DNA from: Collybiopsis luxurians FD-317 M1
Taxonomy: Eukaryota; Basidiomycota; Agaricomycetes; Agaricales; Omphalotaceae
Direction of reading: 5' to 3'
NCBI GenBank assembly: GCA_000827265.1
Contig: KN834755.1
Coordinates: 759,819-797,380 of the forward strand
DNA: 37,562 nt
The notes beneath the pieces are model-generated. The model had not been told where the DNA came from, ran no database searches, and saw only the letters and a list, made by a program, of their open reading frames with translations. How positions within the stretch are numbered: position 1 is the first letter of the stretch; each line of letters opens with the position of its first letter. Both the position numbers and the translations under genes were made by a program. Below, piece by piece: positions 1 to 10,900 of this stretch.

Positions 1-401
1 CCACAATATGGCATTGAATTCAAGCTCCGAAACATTTTCAGATGATGGCTAGCGATATATATGATGTGGTACCGCTTTTTGACTGCTTTTCCCAATATTG
101 TTCACACGGGAATGATGAACAATGAGCTCGAAGATACTTAGATTGATTATTTAGCCTTAATGTCTCTCAAAGTAAGCACAAGTAAAAAAGTAAATAAAGT
201 TGCTTAAGTTACTTGCAAGTAACTTTGTCGCGACAAAGTAACTTAAGTTACTTTTGTATGGCGAAGTTAGCGGAGTTTGAAATTCTCAAGTTACTTTGTC
301 AACACCCATGCCGGTCGCGATCTAACTTTGAATATATTTCAAGAGAAAAACGAAGGGGGTGAGCGTAGGGTGCACAGTAGACAGGAACTTTTCATTCTGA
401 G
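1..401. other. Gene-poor leader with palindrome cluster
   Basis: No coding region is supported here. The stretch contains the AAGTAACTT-type palindromes annotated separately, and a further partial copy (CAAGTTACTTTGTC) near 288-301. The lead-in to the NACHT gene lies at the right edge. The real 5' end of that gene could have been replaced by this repeat. Confidence 0.5.
206..254. repeat. Three overlapping perfect palindromes
   Basis: Three perfect palindromes overlap within 49 bp. Positions 206-225 are centred on TTGCAA, 222-239 on TCGCGA, and 235-254 on CTTAAG. All are built from the same AAGTAACTT / ACTTTGTC words in alternating orientation. This looks like the end of a transposable element or a foldback structure. 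No matching distal end was found inside the window, so the element is either truncated or lies mostly to the left. Confidence 0.7.
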
Positions 402-2356
402 ATGATAAACACAGGGCTCTTGACACTGCATCGCTACACATCAACTTCAGCATCATATAATGCCGGCGCACGTTATCCTCCTCCCCTGTGCCATTCCGGG
501 ACTCACGAAGCCATCTTAAATGACTTGGAAAGCTGGGCAAACTCGGCTGAGGGACAAGACAATCCCGGAATCCGTTGGCTTTATAGGCCAGCTGGAGCAG
601 GAAAGTCTGCAATTGCTCAGACTTTTGCCCAAAAATGTGCAGATGATCAAACCCTCGTCGGAAGTTTCTTTTTCCGGCGCTCTGATCCTACACGAAATAA
701 TTCCCAGCGCCTATTTGCTACGATTGCTCTGCAAATGGCTATTGCCATACCGCACCTACGTGTTCTTGTGGATGCAGCAGTCACTCGCAATCTTTTTGCT
801 CCAACGTCCTCTATCGAGCAGCAATCCGACGCTTTGGTAATTCAGCCGTGGCTGCACTTTAAGACAGTGGCTCAGAGGAAGGTCCAGATCCACTCAGAGC
901 TCAAGCAACATTGGAGCAAAACATCTAGTATCAATGAATCCGTTCCAGAATCTTCACGGAGGTCAACCCCGATACGTACTCGAATATTGATTATCGATGG
1001 CCTGGATGAATGCTCCAATGATCGCAACAAATGGCATTCTATTCTGTTCATTCTGGCGAAGATGGTGCAGGAATATCAGCTCCCGCTTCAGATACTGGTG
1101 TGCAGCAGGCCAGAGCTTCGTATTAAAGAGTGCTTTCGCGGATCAGAATTCAGAGGCATCTGTCAATGGATGTCTCTTGACGATACATATCAGGCCTCCC
1201 AAGACATTCGACTTTTTCTAATGGATGGATTCAAAGGAATACTTGCCCGTCACACCCACTCGATGCAACATGTTACTTCTCCTTGGCCTACATTAGAGCG
1301 GATTGAATATCTTGTACAAAAATCCTCGGGCCACTTTATATTTCCATCGACAGTGCTGAAATATATCGATGATGATAATGATATTCCCACTGATTGTCTC
1401 GACGTTGTGCTGGGCCTTCAGGTAGTAGATCAGGAAGGGGGAAACTCACCCTTCGCTGATCTGGATGCCTTATACCTCCAAATACTATCAACTGTAAAGA
1501 AGCGAACTTTACTCCTTCATGTCCTTGCAGTTCGCATTGCATTTCGACAACTTCAACATCACTCTTCCACAGGTGATGGAGCACAAACATTTCTTGTCCT
1601 TCTAAATATTCCTCTGGGCACCCTTCACGCAGTAGCCTCTGGCATTCACTCCCTTTTTGAGGGTCCTTCGCCTGTTGAATCGGGTTTCCAGTTTTGCCAT
1701 GCATCATTCATTGATTTTCTCCTTGACCGTAATCGATCGCTGCATTTTCATATTGCAGATATATCATCGAGCCATGAATTTCTGGCGCAACGATGCTTAG
1801 AGCTGTACCATAGCCCTCATTCCTATCCCTATCAGCATTGGGCCTATCATTGTGCTCATGCGAGTGGGAGTGATAAACTGATATCTATGCTTGATTCATT
1901 TCCAGTCTATGCTGGAATCACTCGTGCACTAGCAGACAATACAGGAAGGCCAACCAAGATATCCAATTTTGCAGCATTGCTATGTTTAGTGTCCCAGATA
2001 TGGCATAGCTTACGAGTAAGCTGCTGTATTTTTCTTGGAAATTTGATTCTCAATTATATTAGGACAAGTGTGGGCCACGTTTGCAGGACATTTATGGTAT
2101 ATCCATGGTGGGTTTTGTTGCGTTGGTGTGTATTCCACCTTGGTTCAAGCAAAGTATTTCTATTCGATATCCTGAGTCTTTGTTGTCGGCGACTGCCCAT
2201 GGAGTCTCTACTAGTACCTGGCAGCAACTGGAGGCTTATTTGTATTCGGAAGTGGCGAAGAACTTCCTGTTTCCAGACAGGGTAGAAGTTTATGAAATTC
2301 GCCCTTTAACTTTTGCACTGCCTGTCAAATTGGCGCGAAGGTTATCCCGTGCGTGA
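402..2356 (+). CDS. NACHT-domain P-loop NTPase (fungal NLR-like), two exons
   Basis: The model joins 402-2015 and 2063-2356 across a 47-nt intron (GTAAG...TTAG, 2016-2062) and gives 635 residues. A P-loop near residues 62-69 (RPAGAGKS) is followed by a Walker B run (LIIDGLDEC, about 196-204), the arrangement typical of Agaricomycete NACHT NTPases. These proteins are STAND-type switches linked to non-self recognition and heterokaryon incompatibility. The first P-loop glycine is Arg62. The C-terminus has a hydrophobic stretch (GFVALVCIPPW) and no WD40, ankyrin or TPR repeats, so the sensor is absent or very short. The N-terminus starts almost directly at the pre-P-loop segment, so an upstream effector exon may be missing. 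Without splicing the frame continues to 2285 with a different tail. Family assignment is firm; exact ends and activity are not. Confidence 0.82.
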
Positions 2357-2985
2357 ATAGTGAGTAAATATACCTATATTAGTATTATCAATCTCATGCA
2401 AGAAACATTGCGATATTTAATTCTAACTTTGCTGGAAAACTAGTCCTCGGGACCACTTCAAACTGTGTGCAGCACCGGTTCCCTATCCAGAAGAAAACAT
2501 AAAGTACCAAAATGAGTAAAGATTGGAAGGTTCTTGTTTACTAGCTACATGGACATACTTGTTTAAAGTAACCACAGGGGGAAAGTGCACTTCACAGTGC
2601 GGTTATCGAGTAGCAACACCCTTCCGCAGTGTTGCCGCGGCTCGGTTCGGTGCGCGAACCTGTGGTTTTTGGTGAACCTGAACCTGAACCTGAACCTGAG
2701 GTTCGATTCAGGCTCAGAACCAGGTTCGAATCGCTGAACCTTCAAAATTACAACAAATATATAAACATGCCCTTGAGATAATAGGGAGCTTTAGAGCAGC
2801 TATAAAGCAGTATGATGGAAGAACTGGGATTATCAAGGAATGTCCGTAGGAAGATTGTATCACATACATGTCATTAAGAAAGTTCTATACTCGAGTAGTA
2901 TTCCAAAACGGGAATTTGTTGCGCGTTAGAACTTAGCGCACAGAAAAATCCGGCTCCCTCCAAATCACGCCGATGAGCTAACACC
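2357..2985. other. Intergenic repeat debris
   Basis: No gene is supported. The stretch contains a segment (about 2449-2556) that recurs in diverged form at about 6307-6424, the truncated hAT-type end at 2627, and a CCCTTGAGATAATAGGG segment near 2768 that recurs near 3679. It is a patchwork of repeated fragments. Confidence 0.5.
2627..2755. mobile_element. Truncated hAT-type MITE end
   Basis: It starts with CAGTGTTGCCGCGG, the same terminal sequence as the complete element at 26366-26870. GGTTCGG words and a (TGAACC) tandem run at about 2672-2696 follow, then more GAACCT-type subterminal motifs. After about 130 bp the similarity stops. No opposite end or 8-bp target duplication was found nearby, so this is a fragment. 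Confidence 0.6.
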
Positions 2986-3636
2986 TTGGACGCCGGTACT
3001 GGCTATGCTGTACGATGCCAGTGGGTATATTTCGATACCTTGTTGCGCTTGGGATTTGATGGACGATTTGAGAGGGATCACAAGAAGATGGAGTTGATGA
3101 TGGGCATGAAGATGATCGGGGTTAATAGAGATCGGGAGGAGGGAGGTACGAGACAAAGCGGAGAAAACGGGAGTGCGAAAATGGTTGAGGAAAATAAGGA
3201 CGGAGACGGGGCAGAGTACAAGAAAGACGATCCAAACAACGCTGATGAATTCATTCGAAAACTCAACCTCGGTGTCGGCGCAGGTGATCTGACAAGTGGA
3301 TACGCGATGTATAGGATATACATAGCTATGCTCTCAGTGCGGATGGGATGGGAGGTGGAATGTGAAACGTTGAGAATTCCTAGCACAAGGAACTGGGCGG
3401 TTGTTGGTCAGTTATATTTCTGTTTCGGGTCGCAATTTTTGGTTTCGTTAAGGGTGTTGAAGTAACATTAACGTTTTCTTGTTGACTTGTGCCGTAGGAC
3501 GTAAACCCTTGTCGACGGTGTCCCATGCCGAAGCAATGGAAAATGCGAGGGAGATCGTTAGGAATGTGAAGGAGAGAGGGGTGCTCAGACCTAGGATGCC
3601 TGAGGGGAAGGGTACGGGTCTAGGTGATATGCATTA
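2986..3636 (+). pseudogene. 5'-truncated gene fragment, unrecognised family
   Basis: A frame open from about 2977 to 3406 joins across a plausible intron (3407-3497, GTCAGT...GTAG) to 3498-3636, ending in TAA. The spliced C-terminus reads through NWAVVGRKPLSTVSHAEAME and ends GTGLGDMH. There is no ATG at the expected start and an in-frame TGA lies just upstream (2974-2976), so the 5' part is missing. The last exon and its intron edge are repeated at 5893-6103, which suggests a once-real gene that was copied in pieces. I do not recognise the family. The middle is hydrophilic and rich in Glu, Lys and Asp. Confidence 0.45.
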
Positions 3637-3665
3637 AGAATGGGGAGAGGGGAAGGTGCTGTGAT
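3455..3665 (+). repeat. Gene-fragment repeat, copy 1
   Basis: This stretch covers the end of the intron, the last exon and the 3' flank of the truncated gene at 2986-3636. It is repeated in the same orientation at 5893-6103. Both copies run from GTTGAAGTAACATTAA to GGTGCTGTGATAT and keep the exon frame, apart from an in-frame 3-nt difference. Confidence 0.8.
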
Positions 3666-3952
3666 ATACTTATCGACATACCCTTGAGATAATAGGGGAG
3701 GTTTAGTGGAAAAACTGGGATTATTGTTACTAAATCATAATGTCCATTAGCTGCGGCAGTTGGAAGGGCAACAATATGCACAGTTGTAACTAAGGCTGTA
3801 GCCTCATAAAGCTCTATCATTTGTGAAACAAAATAGCTTCCAGCCTTTAGGTGATGTGTAGTCGAAGCAGAGTCGAAGTCATTCGAGCAAAATCTTCAAG
3901 CTAGTACTACACAATGTGATCTGGAGCAGATTTGCAAAGTAAGCTTTACATT

Positions 3953-5198
3953 TTAACCGGTACAGATAACACCCTGACCATGGTTACCAGATGCATTGTG
4001 AGGTATCTTTCCTACGGAGACATGAATATTTGAGGTACTTTCTCCACTCAGAGCATTGGGTAAACCTTCCGTTTGGACTTGTTGATTTTCCACAAATGAC
4101 CAAGGTTGAAGCGGAATACTTTGGGTGATCTGGAGTTGTTGAAATTGGGTAAATGCAGCTGCTCGTATGATGATAAGGTCGAAAGCAATGCCAGACACTT
4201 CAATACCCTGATAAATAGATACGTGATTTTTGAATAGTATCGAATCATTGAATGGTGCTCACAATATTTGAAGTGATGTAGAGTAAATCACTTCTCGACA
4301 CATAAGTCATAAGAGTAATAATGGACATGCTGGTATTCAGGACACCAGAGTCGATCATTATTCTCATGGTATTCTTCAAGTATGAAGGGTGATTATCTGG
4401 AGATGATACAGTTAATGTCGAGTTTTGGGAAATTTTTTTGGTTAACTGGCGAGCCCTCCAGATTCGGTAGACTATGAGTACTGTGAAGTTCACAACTGTC
4501 AATTATGGCCTGCTGAAATCTGATGAAAAAATACAGACCTGTTGTCATAATATTCAGCGCAATTGTGCTTGCCCAGAATGCATTGAATATTGGAGCAAGT
4601 GCAGAGGTCTCCAGCGTACTGCTTAAATCAATTTTGCTTTGAAAAATTGCTGCCAGCAAGATGCAGATGGCCCCGCCCATCCACAATAGTAGCGGTAGAC
4701 TAATCACTGCCCAGGATTGATTATAGATAACCCAGCACCGGTAAATCTAGTTTATAGCATTGAGTTGGGAAGACAGCAGCCATGAGAAGGTACATACAAG
4801 TAAGGCATCTCCTATCAAAGTTTGGACACCACTATCTGCAGCCTATGATATTAACAGTTGAGATATTCCAGTCAAAAACATGGCAGAAAAAGATATACTT
4901 TGCAAATGTTAATCCAGCTGGCCAAATCCGTAAATATTGCTAACGGGCCCTCCGGCGAGGTTATAAACGCATCTATATGTCGCACAACTTCAAGAACGAC
5001 ATCCAATGTACCCACAACCCACAGAAGTCCGGTAATAATCAACATTAACCATTTCACCGAGGAACGATTTTGTCCACGTTTTCGGAAGTTCAGAACACTT
5101 CGGATGCAAGCAGCAGTTGATAAGCAGAAGAGCCCATAGAATACGCTTTGCAGGAACAGACCCAGAATATGGGTCTGCAGAAGCCCTGAGGGGGGCAT
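3953..5198 (-). CDS. Seven-TM-type membrane protein of an Agaricomycete family
   Basis: Five exons on the minus strand: 5198-4899, 4842-4798, 4746-4539, 4480-4263 and 4207-3953. The introns are 56, 51, 58 and 55 nt, each GT-AG, and the spliced protein is 341 residues. The layout and signature stretches (GVQTLIGDALL, IYRCWVIYNQSW, LIVYRIWR, GIAFDLIIIRAAA) match a large uncharacterised family of seven-helix proteins in mushroom genomes. Successive hydrophobic segments include VFYGLFCLSTAACI, WLMLIITGLLWVVGTLDVVL, LPLLLWMGGAICILLAAIF and an ALNIMTT helix. The last 70 residues are a polar cytosolic-type tail. The chosen start is the first in-frame ATG; the frame runs 11 residues further upstream without an ATG, so a short 5' exon is possible. 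No ligand or partner is known. All splice junctions restore frame, so the gene looks intact. Confidence 0.78.
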
Positions 5199-5892
5199 AC
5201 CAGGTGGAATCCGCAAGAGCACACGATTCAAATTTATTATAAAGGCGCGGGACCGTCTTCAATTGAGCTCAAAACTATGCATAACATACTTAAGTTACTA
5301 GAGACTCGGTCAATATCGGTCAAGCTCTTTTGCCTTGCCCAACGCCTTAAGATCGCATCCAAATGTCTTCCGCGTCTTCCGTTCTTTCTTAGAAGGTTGC
5401 CTTTTTTTGACTATACTTAGTTCTTTTCATGCCTGTTGTCGACTTTTGACATATCCCCACCTCCAATAAGTACGGCCTTGCCACATTCCAATGCAAGGAA
5501 TTTCTTCTTGATGTGGATGTTTCAGGTACGTTATTTTTTTTGAACATTTTTAGACTTCTAGAGCCCACGATATGACGGGGTGACCGTGGATGGCGGAAGT
5601 AATGCGCGAGAAGACGAGGTCGGAGAATCGTCCTTCCGTAAACACCGAGATAATATGCATATGGACAATAGATCGGCGGTGCCTCTCCTAAGAATTCGAG
5701 ACAAAAATAATTCTCTCAAATTAGTCCTTGCTGCACCTTGCATGTGTCTTGAATGAGATCGTTCAAATATTAATATTGCCATTGGGTGCCCAGATGTCAT
5801 GCGTGTGAATCCTCATCTCTATTGATACTGAACATGTGCGTCGTTGAGAGATATGCCTCCTGGGCCAGGGCATGCCAAATGCATACTTGCTT
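5199..5892. other. Intergenic stretch, possible exon remnant
   Basis: No gene can be supported. On the plus strand, about 5553-5753 is open and translates plausibly (SPRYDGVTVDGGSNARE...), and an AG acceptor-like site precedes it. There is no recognisable family, start or partner exon. It could be a remnant of the same duplicated gene debris that flanks it. Confidence 0.3.
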
Positions 5893-6103
5893 GTTGAAGT
5901 AACATTAAGGTTTTCTCGTTAACTTTTGCAATAGGATGTGAACCGTTGTCGACCGTGTCGTATTCCGAAGCAATGGAAAATGTGAGGGAGATTGTTAGTA
6001 GGAATGTGAAGGAGAGAGGGGTGTTCAAACCTAGGGTGCCTGAGGGGAAAGGGAAAGGTAGGGGTGTAGGTAGTATGCACTGGGAGGGTGGAGGTGCTGT
6101 GAT
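5893..6103 (+). pseudogene. Duplicated last-exon fragment, copy 2
   Basis: Direct, diverged copy of 3455-3665. It retains the intron end (AATAG acceptor) and the coding phase (PLSTVSYSEAMENVREIV...), but no upstream exons, start or promoter accompany it. The stop codon of copy 1 is replaced and the frame runs on to a later TAG. It is an orphan exon, not a gene. Confidence 0.65.
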
Positions 6104-6669
6104 ATCAACATAGGGAAGGTTCAGAGCACTGAGCATTTCAAAAGTTCATTGAGTACTAGTGAATTTCGGAGTTGCTATAACCTAATATCCATTAGCTGCA
6201 GCCTAATGGGCATTACCACCCAATTTGAAATGGATCAAGAAATAAGGAGGGAGCATTTAACATAAAACATGCAGCCCATGAAGATGTCGATTTCTCCCCA
6301 TTTTCTACAGACCACTTCATTGTGCATAGCACAACACCAGTTACTTCTGCAGAACTGAGCACAAAGTACTGAAATGAATCAACCTTGGAGAACTCTTGAT
6401 TACTAGTAGCTACATGGGCACCACAGTGAAAGTAAATTACTGAACTGTTTCAGCAGGTTATAGCGCAGTGGGGGGCAATAGTGGGGAGTAGAATTGAGAC
6501 TTCCCCAACTTGGGCTTGAGGCCTCCTTTATATACTGTCTATCTACTACAAATGACTCATAATGCAAAGACTATGCTACTAATATGACTTAAATTGACTA
6601 CATACTGTGCATTCTCTGCAATGAGTCATAATGACTCTAGAATGTTCTTGCACATTCTCCAACAAACTG
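6104..6669. other. Repeat-derived intergenic region
   Basis: No gene is seen. About 6307-6424 is a diverged copy of about 2449-2556 (CACTTC...CTAGTAGCTACATGG). The stretch 6450-6660 has the look of transposon-flanking sequence but shows no terminal repeats or ORF that I can define. Confidence 0.4.
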
Positions 6670-7220
6670 CAGTGGGGGAATTGTGCAGCTCAAGGTTCAG
6701 CAGGTCTCCAAACCTGTGAACCACACCTGAACCTCCTGAACCTCCAATCCTTGAGGGATACTGGAAGGCTAGTAATTCTGAAAATTTCAACAGATTTTCA
6801 GCTCCCTCTATACCAAAAAACCAATTTTAAGGTAAAATTCTGTCCTACTCCAGCAGTTGCTGGCAGTGCTGCCTAAAATCGACCAGCTTCTGCACAAGAT
6901 GTGACCATCATGTCACATGATGATGATGTCATCCTTCCAGATCCGGTATTTTGTGGACTCTGCAGCTATTTCTGACTATGTCCTTCAGTAATCCTAGACT
7001 AATACAGAAAAAAAAACTACATATAAATGTAATTTTTCAGGAAAAAATGCAAAGAAAAATTGTTGCTTCATTAGAGATTCGAACCTGGTGAGCTGGGTCC
7101 GAACCCGGATCTGAACCTGAGGTTTGAGGTTCAAGAATTTATGAACTGGACCTGGGGTTCAGGTTCGAGGTTCAGCAGAAAGGCCAGGTTTGCGGACCGA
7201 ACCGAACCGCAGCAACACTG
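6670..7220. mobile_element. Degenerate hAT-type MITE, related to the 26.4-kb copy
   Basis: The right end (CCGAACCGCAGCAACACTG, to 7220) is the inverted form of the CAGTGTTGC terminus. Reading inward in reverse complement, the order of motifs matches the complete element at 26366-26870 in the opposite orientation: GGTTCGGTTCGG, the GAACCT-rich block, a long A/T block, then an ATGTGA...ATGTCA block. The left end is decayed. CAGTG at 6670 is the best candidate, but it has no matching 8-bp duplication of the right flank (GTCGCAAA). Confidence 0.6.
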
Positions 7221-7552
7221 GTCGCAAATAGTTACTAAATGCGTCAAAATCCATCCATGTAAAGTTGAGGAGCTTCGCAATGTTCTTTTTAATATACTCA
7301 ACATTGTAACACTGCAGAGTAGACACATGAGTGGTGTTGTACACAATATAATGATGCATGTCTAATGGAAGGGTGATGATGGGAACACATACTTAGTCCC
7401 AAAATCTATGTAAAGTATGTCCTGAGCTATGTCTAATGAGGTTTTGAAGCTGCTCATTACCCTCTTGCCCAACCATGGGTGCACCGGGAGATGGTGGCAA
7501 AAGCAAAAGTGCAATTTGAAATGCAGTTAACAAAAAATGCCCGAGTTTATAT
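7221..7552. other. Non-coding spacer before the retrotransposon
   Basis: Short frames run on both strands, but none has a recognisable product or coherent splice sites. It ends in an A/T-rich TTTATATATATACT stretch that provided the target site of the LTR element. Confidence 0.5.
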
Positions 7553-7557
7553 ATACT
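7553..7557. repeat. Target-site duplication ATACT, left
   Basis: The five bases ATACT directly precede the TG start of the left LTR. They are repeated exactly after the CA end of the right LTR at 13233-13237. Confidence 0.92.
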
Positions 7558-7900
7558 TGTAACGTATCTGCGACGGAGTTACGCAGTACGAGAGCACGAG
7601 GGGAAAGAGAAAGGTTAGCTTTGTAGAAATCTAACTTACTGAGTGCTTGGCCAGACAGATGACAAGGTTAAAGTGTCGATTCAAGAAGGACTCCCCTACT
7701 CTATGTACAAGCTGGCTTTTATAGTAGTGTAGGGTATATGTAATGATCGGGCATCTACAATACCAATTAACAAGATGAATGAGCGATTAACAGATTGGGG
7801 GTCTAATGATTATAATGAATATAGATATGGATACGAGAATATGGCAAGTGTGGAATGATGGAATGCATGGACTGGAGCGACGCAGTGACGGCCCGCTACA
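7558..7900 (-). repeat. 3' LTR of the retrotransposon
   Basis: 343 bp, identical to 12890-13232 except for T at 7704. Its terminal bases supply the TAG stop codon (7896-7898) of the internal ORF. Confidence 0.93.
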
Positions 7901-10900
7901 TACGCCCTCCCGAGATTGCAATGGAATCTCGCACCAAAAATGTCCCAGTGAGAATGTCAGTGATGGCTGTGGAAGTGGATCTAGTGGGTAGCATTGGGCA
8001 ATGCATGTGTGATATCTCCAGAGTTTGAGTTACGGCAAAGTGATGGCTGGTATGGGGAGATAATGATGAAGGGGTGGTAGTGATAACATAGCAGGCACCT
8101 TGCAATGCAAAGAGGATGATAATGGATTCGAGGTGCATACAGCCAATTTGGTTCAGAATGCTCCAACCATTAACCAATGCAACAGGGATGAAAAGAGCCA
8201 CAACAACACAATCTTTGGGGAGAATGTTCATGGGGGAGTTAAGCTGACTGGGTATGAGCTGGGAGTGAGTGCCATCTGAGTGGTATTGAGTCAAGGATAG
8301 AAGGATTTGGGACAGCAAAGGGAGTGGATAAGAGTGATGGTGATTAAACAGGAAGAGGGGGAATAATGAAGGAGTGGAGAATGCAGGGCAGGATGAAGTC
8401 ACACAAATTCTGCGCCGCCCGCCCTCCATCCCAGAGGTAAGTTCAGACGTGGCTGAACGAAGAAAGAGCTCTGTATCTAAAATTAGAACATTAATTTCTT
8501 CACTTAAATTGCAACAACATTGAAGCCTTTGTTCAATAGCGTTAGGCTCTGGACCTCTGATGTTTTGATCTAACGCCACACATTCAATATCAATATCTGT
8601 GAGCCAGAGTTGTGGGAAACCTCCAGTGGGAAATGGCGGATATATGGCCAGTAGCCATTCACCAATTTTAAGTGTCATCGAGCTGGATTTGCAATGCGCT
8701 ACTTCAGCAATTTCAAACCATTTGTTAATGGACTGAGACTCGATGTAGCCAGATTTTCCGTGGTAGCTTCGACTTTGAATTGTATGATACACATTTGACC
8801 TTTTAGCGACAATATCTCTAGCAAATGTGCATGATGTGGGCCACCACTCTATCTTGCCAGCGTAGACAGAGTCTGGAACACAACATTGAATTGGAAAACT
8901 AACTAACAATATTGGAGTGCCTTTAGTTTTGAATGCGGCAGAACTGTTCAAATCATGAGAGCGACAATTATTGTGCCCTTTCATAATCATGGGTGCAACG
9001 CTCAATATCATGTACAAAAATGTGTCAGCTATAACGTTCTCAGTTGCGATGAGGTATTGGTCCTCAGAGCTTAATTCTGCAATAATCTCCATATCAGGTG
9101 ATACACAACCCGACTTAGTAGACAGCTCCTCATTGAGAAAGACACCGTCAGGATCAGTTATCCTTTTTAATTGAATGTCCTGGCAGATATCTCGACGCCG
9201 CAGCTGAGTTTCTGCATCAGAATGCGGTTCAGTATCCCATTCAACAGAGAGTAATTCAGCGGAGCGAAAAGCTGAACATTTGTACTTGTTCCGAGTGAAC
9301 TCTTGTATGACTGCGCCACACAAATTTGTTGCATATCCATCTGACTCGATACAAATAGAATCAAAATCATCGGTCACAGTTGGACATAACAAATACAGGA
9401 CAGGGAAACATTCCTCTCTGTACAATCTGAAGGTACCATAAAACTCGCCCTCCAGAGGATTATCACGTCGAATAATATAATCAGTCAAACTTTGATAAAA
9501 CAGGTCTCGTACTATCGAACCAGACATGGAACATTCAGACAAGATCTTGACTAATATGGATTTATCTTTCAGCCAGTGTTTTGAGTGAAGACATCGGCTG
9601 TAGAACCGTTCTCTGTGTACTTTCCAGTTCTTGTGAAAGTGCACATATAGCTGGGTTTCCAGAACAATACAGTTCCGCTGAACTGTCTTTGATTCACAAG
9701 AACGAAAGACTGAAAATTTTTTGTTCTCACAGACAAATTCTTGTGCAGCAGCGCCACACAAACTGATAGCACTTTCATCCAATGCAATCCAAATAGGGCC
9801 AGGTTTCATAATCGCAAATGCCAGATTTACCCCATTTAGATCACATGAAAGTTCAGCTTTATCTGGCCTAAAGTCACAATGTAACTCGCCCTCCAGACAA
9901 TCATCGCACCATCCAATGAAATCAGTTGAAATTTTGTTGCATAGGTCTCGTACTACTGACCCAGATATAGGACTTGTAGGCAAGATTCTGACCACGGATT
10001 TATCATTCGACCAATGCGGTGATGGGAGGCATTGGCTGTAGGATCGTACTTCACCTACTTTCGCATTCCGGTCAACTTCGTACTGACCATAGTCAATGGA
10101 TTTTTCTTTCGGCCAACTGGAATGTCCTGTGTGCTTGTTTTCTGTTTGAATCTTGGCACTTGTGGCTATATCATAAGTTTTCTTGTCGTCTGGACTCACC
10201 ACTGTGTGAGTATCCATTTCAGTTGAATTGCAATTCACCACTTTAGGTGTCAGCACAAATGGCTCACTTTCAAAATCAGTAGAATAATTCAACAATTGAC
10301 AGTCGTTTTCATCAGTTGAACTATGTCTTAGACTCTCGAAGCAACTTGGATGTGAAGACTCCTGACAGGTGAGATTCTGGGTATCCATAAGGTGAGCGGT
10401 ACTACTTTCATCCAATTTATTAGAGTCAGACTCATGTCCATACTCAGTTTCACTGTCGGACACGTCAAAGTCCTGCAGCTCCGTCATAGGATCAAAGCCT
10501 AAATCTTCCTCCTTATCCTTGGAATCAGTAAGTTCATCGCTTGCCTCAGGTTGCCAGTCATCTGACTCATCACTATAGTATGTAGCCTCTACATCTTCGA
10601 ACCAGTTAATAGCACCAACGGTCAATTCTATCACAGGCTCATCCATGTAATTACCGTCTAATAGTTCAAGCTCGATATTATTGCTTGAGAATAGATTACT
10701 CGATGAATGCTCATCTGAATTCACAGTGTTATCATTTACACAAAATCTGGAGATATGCCCAATATCACCACAAGTGAAGCATCGTCTCTCTGCAAGATAA
10801 CGTCTGTGTTCCTCGGCAGACAATCTATTTCGGTGCTGCCTCCAAGTCTGTCCTTGATTGTAGGCATACTGTTGATCAGCGAAATTGTTTTCTTGTCCCT

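Noticed and set aside
3078..3386. 102-codon minus-strand frame
   Set aside because: It is the antisense shadow of the plus-strand gene fragment at 2986-3406, whose last exon is duplicated elsewhere in the plus sense.
9500..10000. Aspartic protease in the retrotransposon ORF
   Set aside because: IALDESA and IESDGYA sit where a protease might be, but neither copy has the D[TS]G active-site triad.
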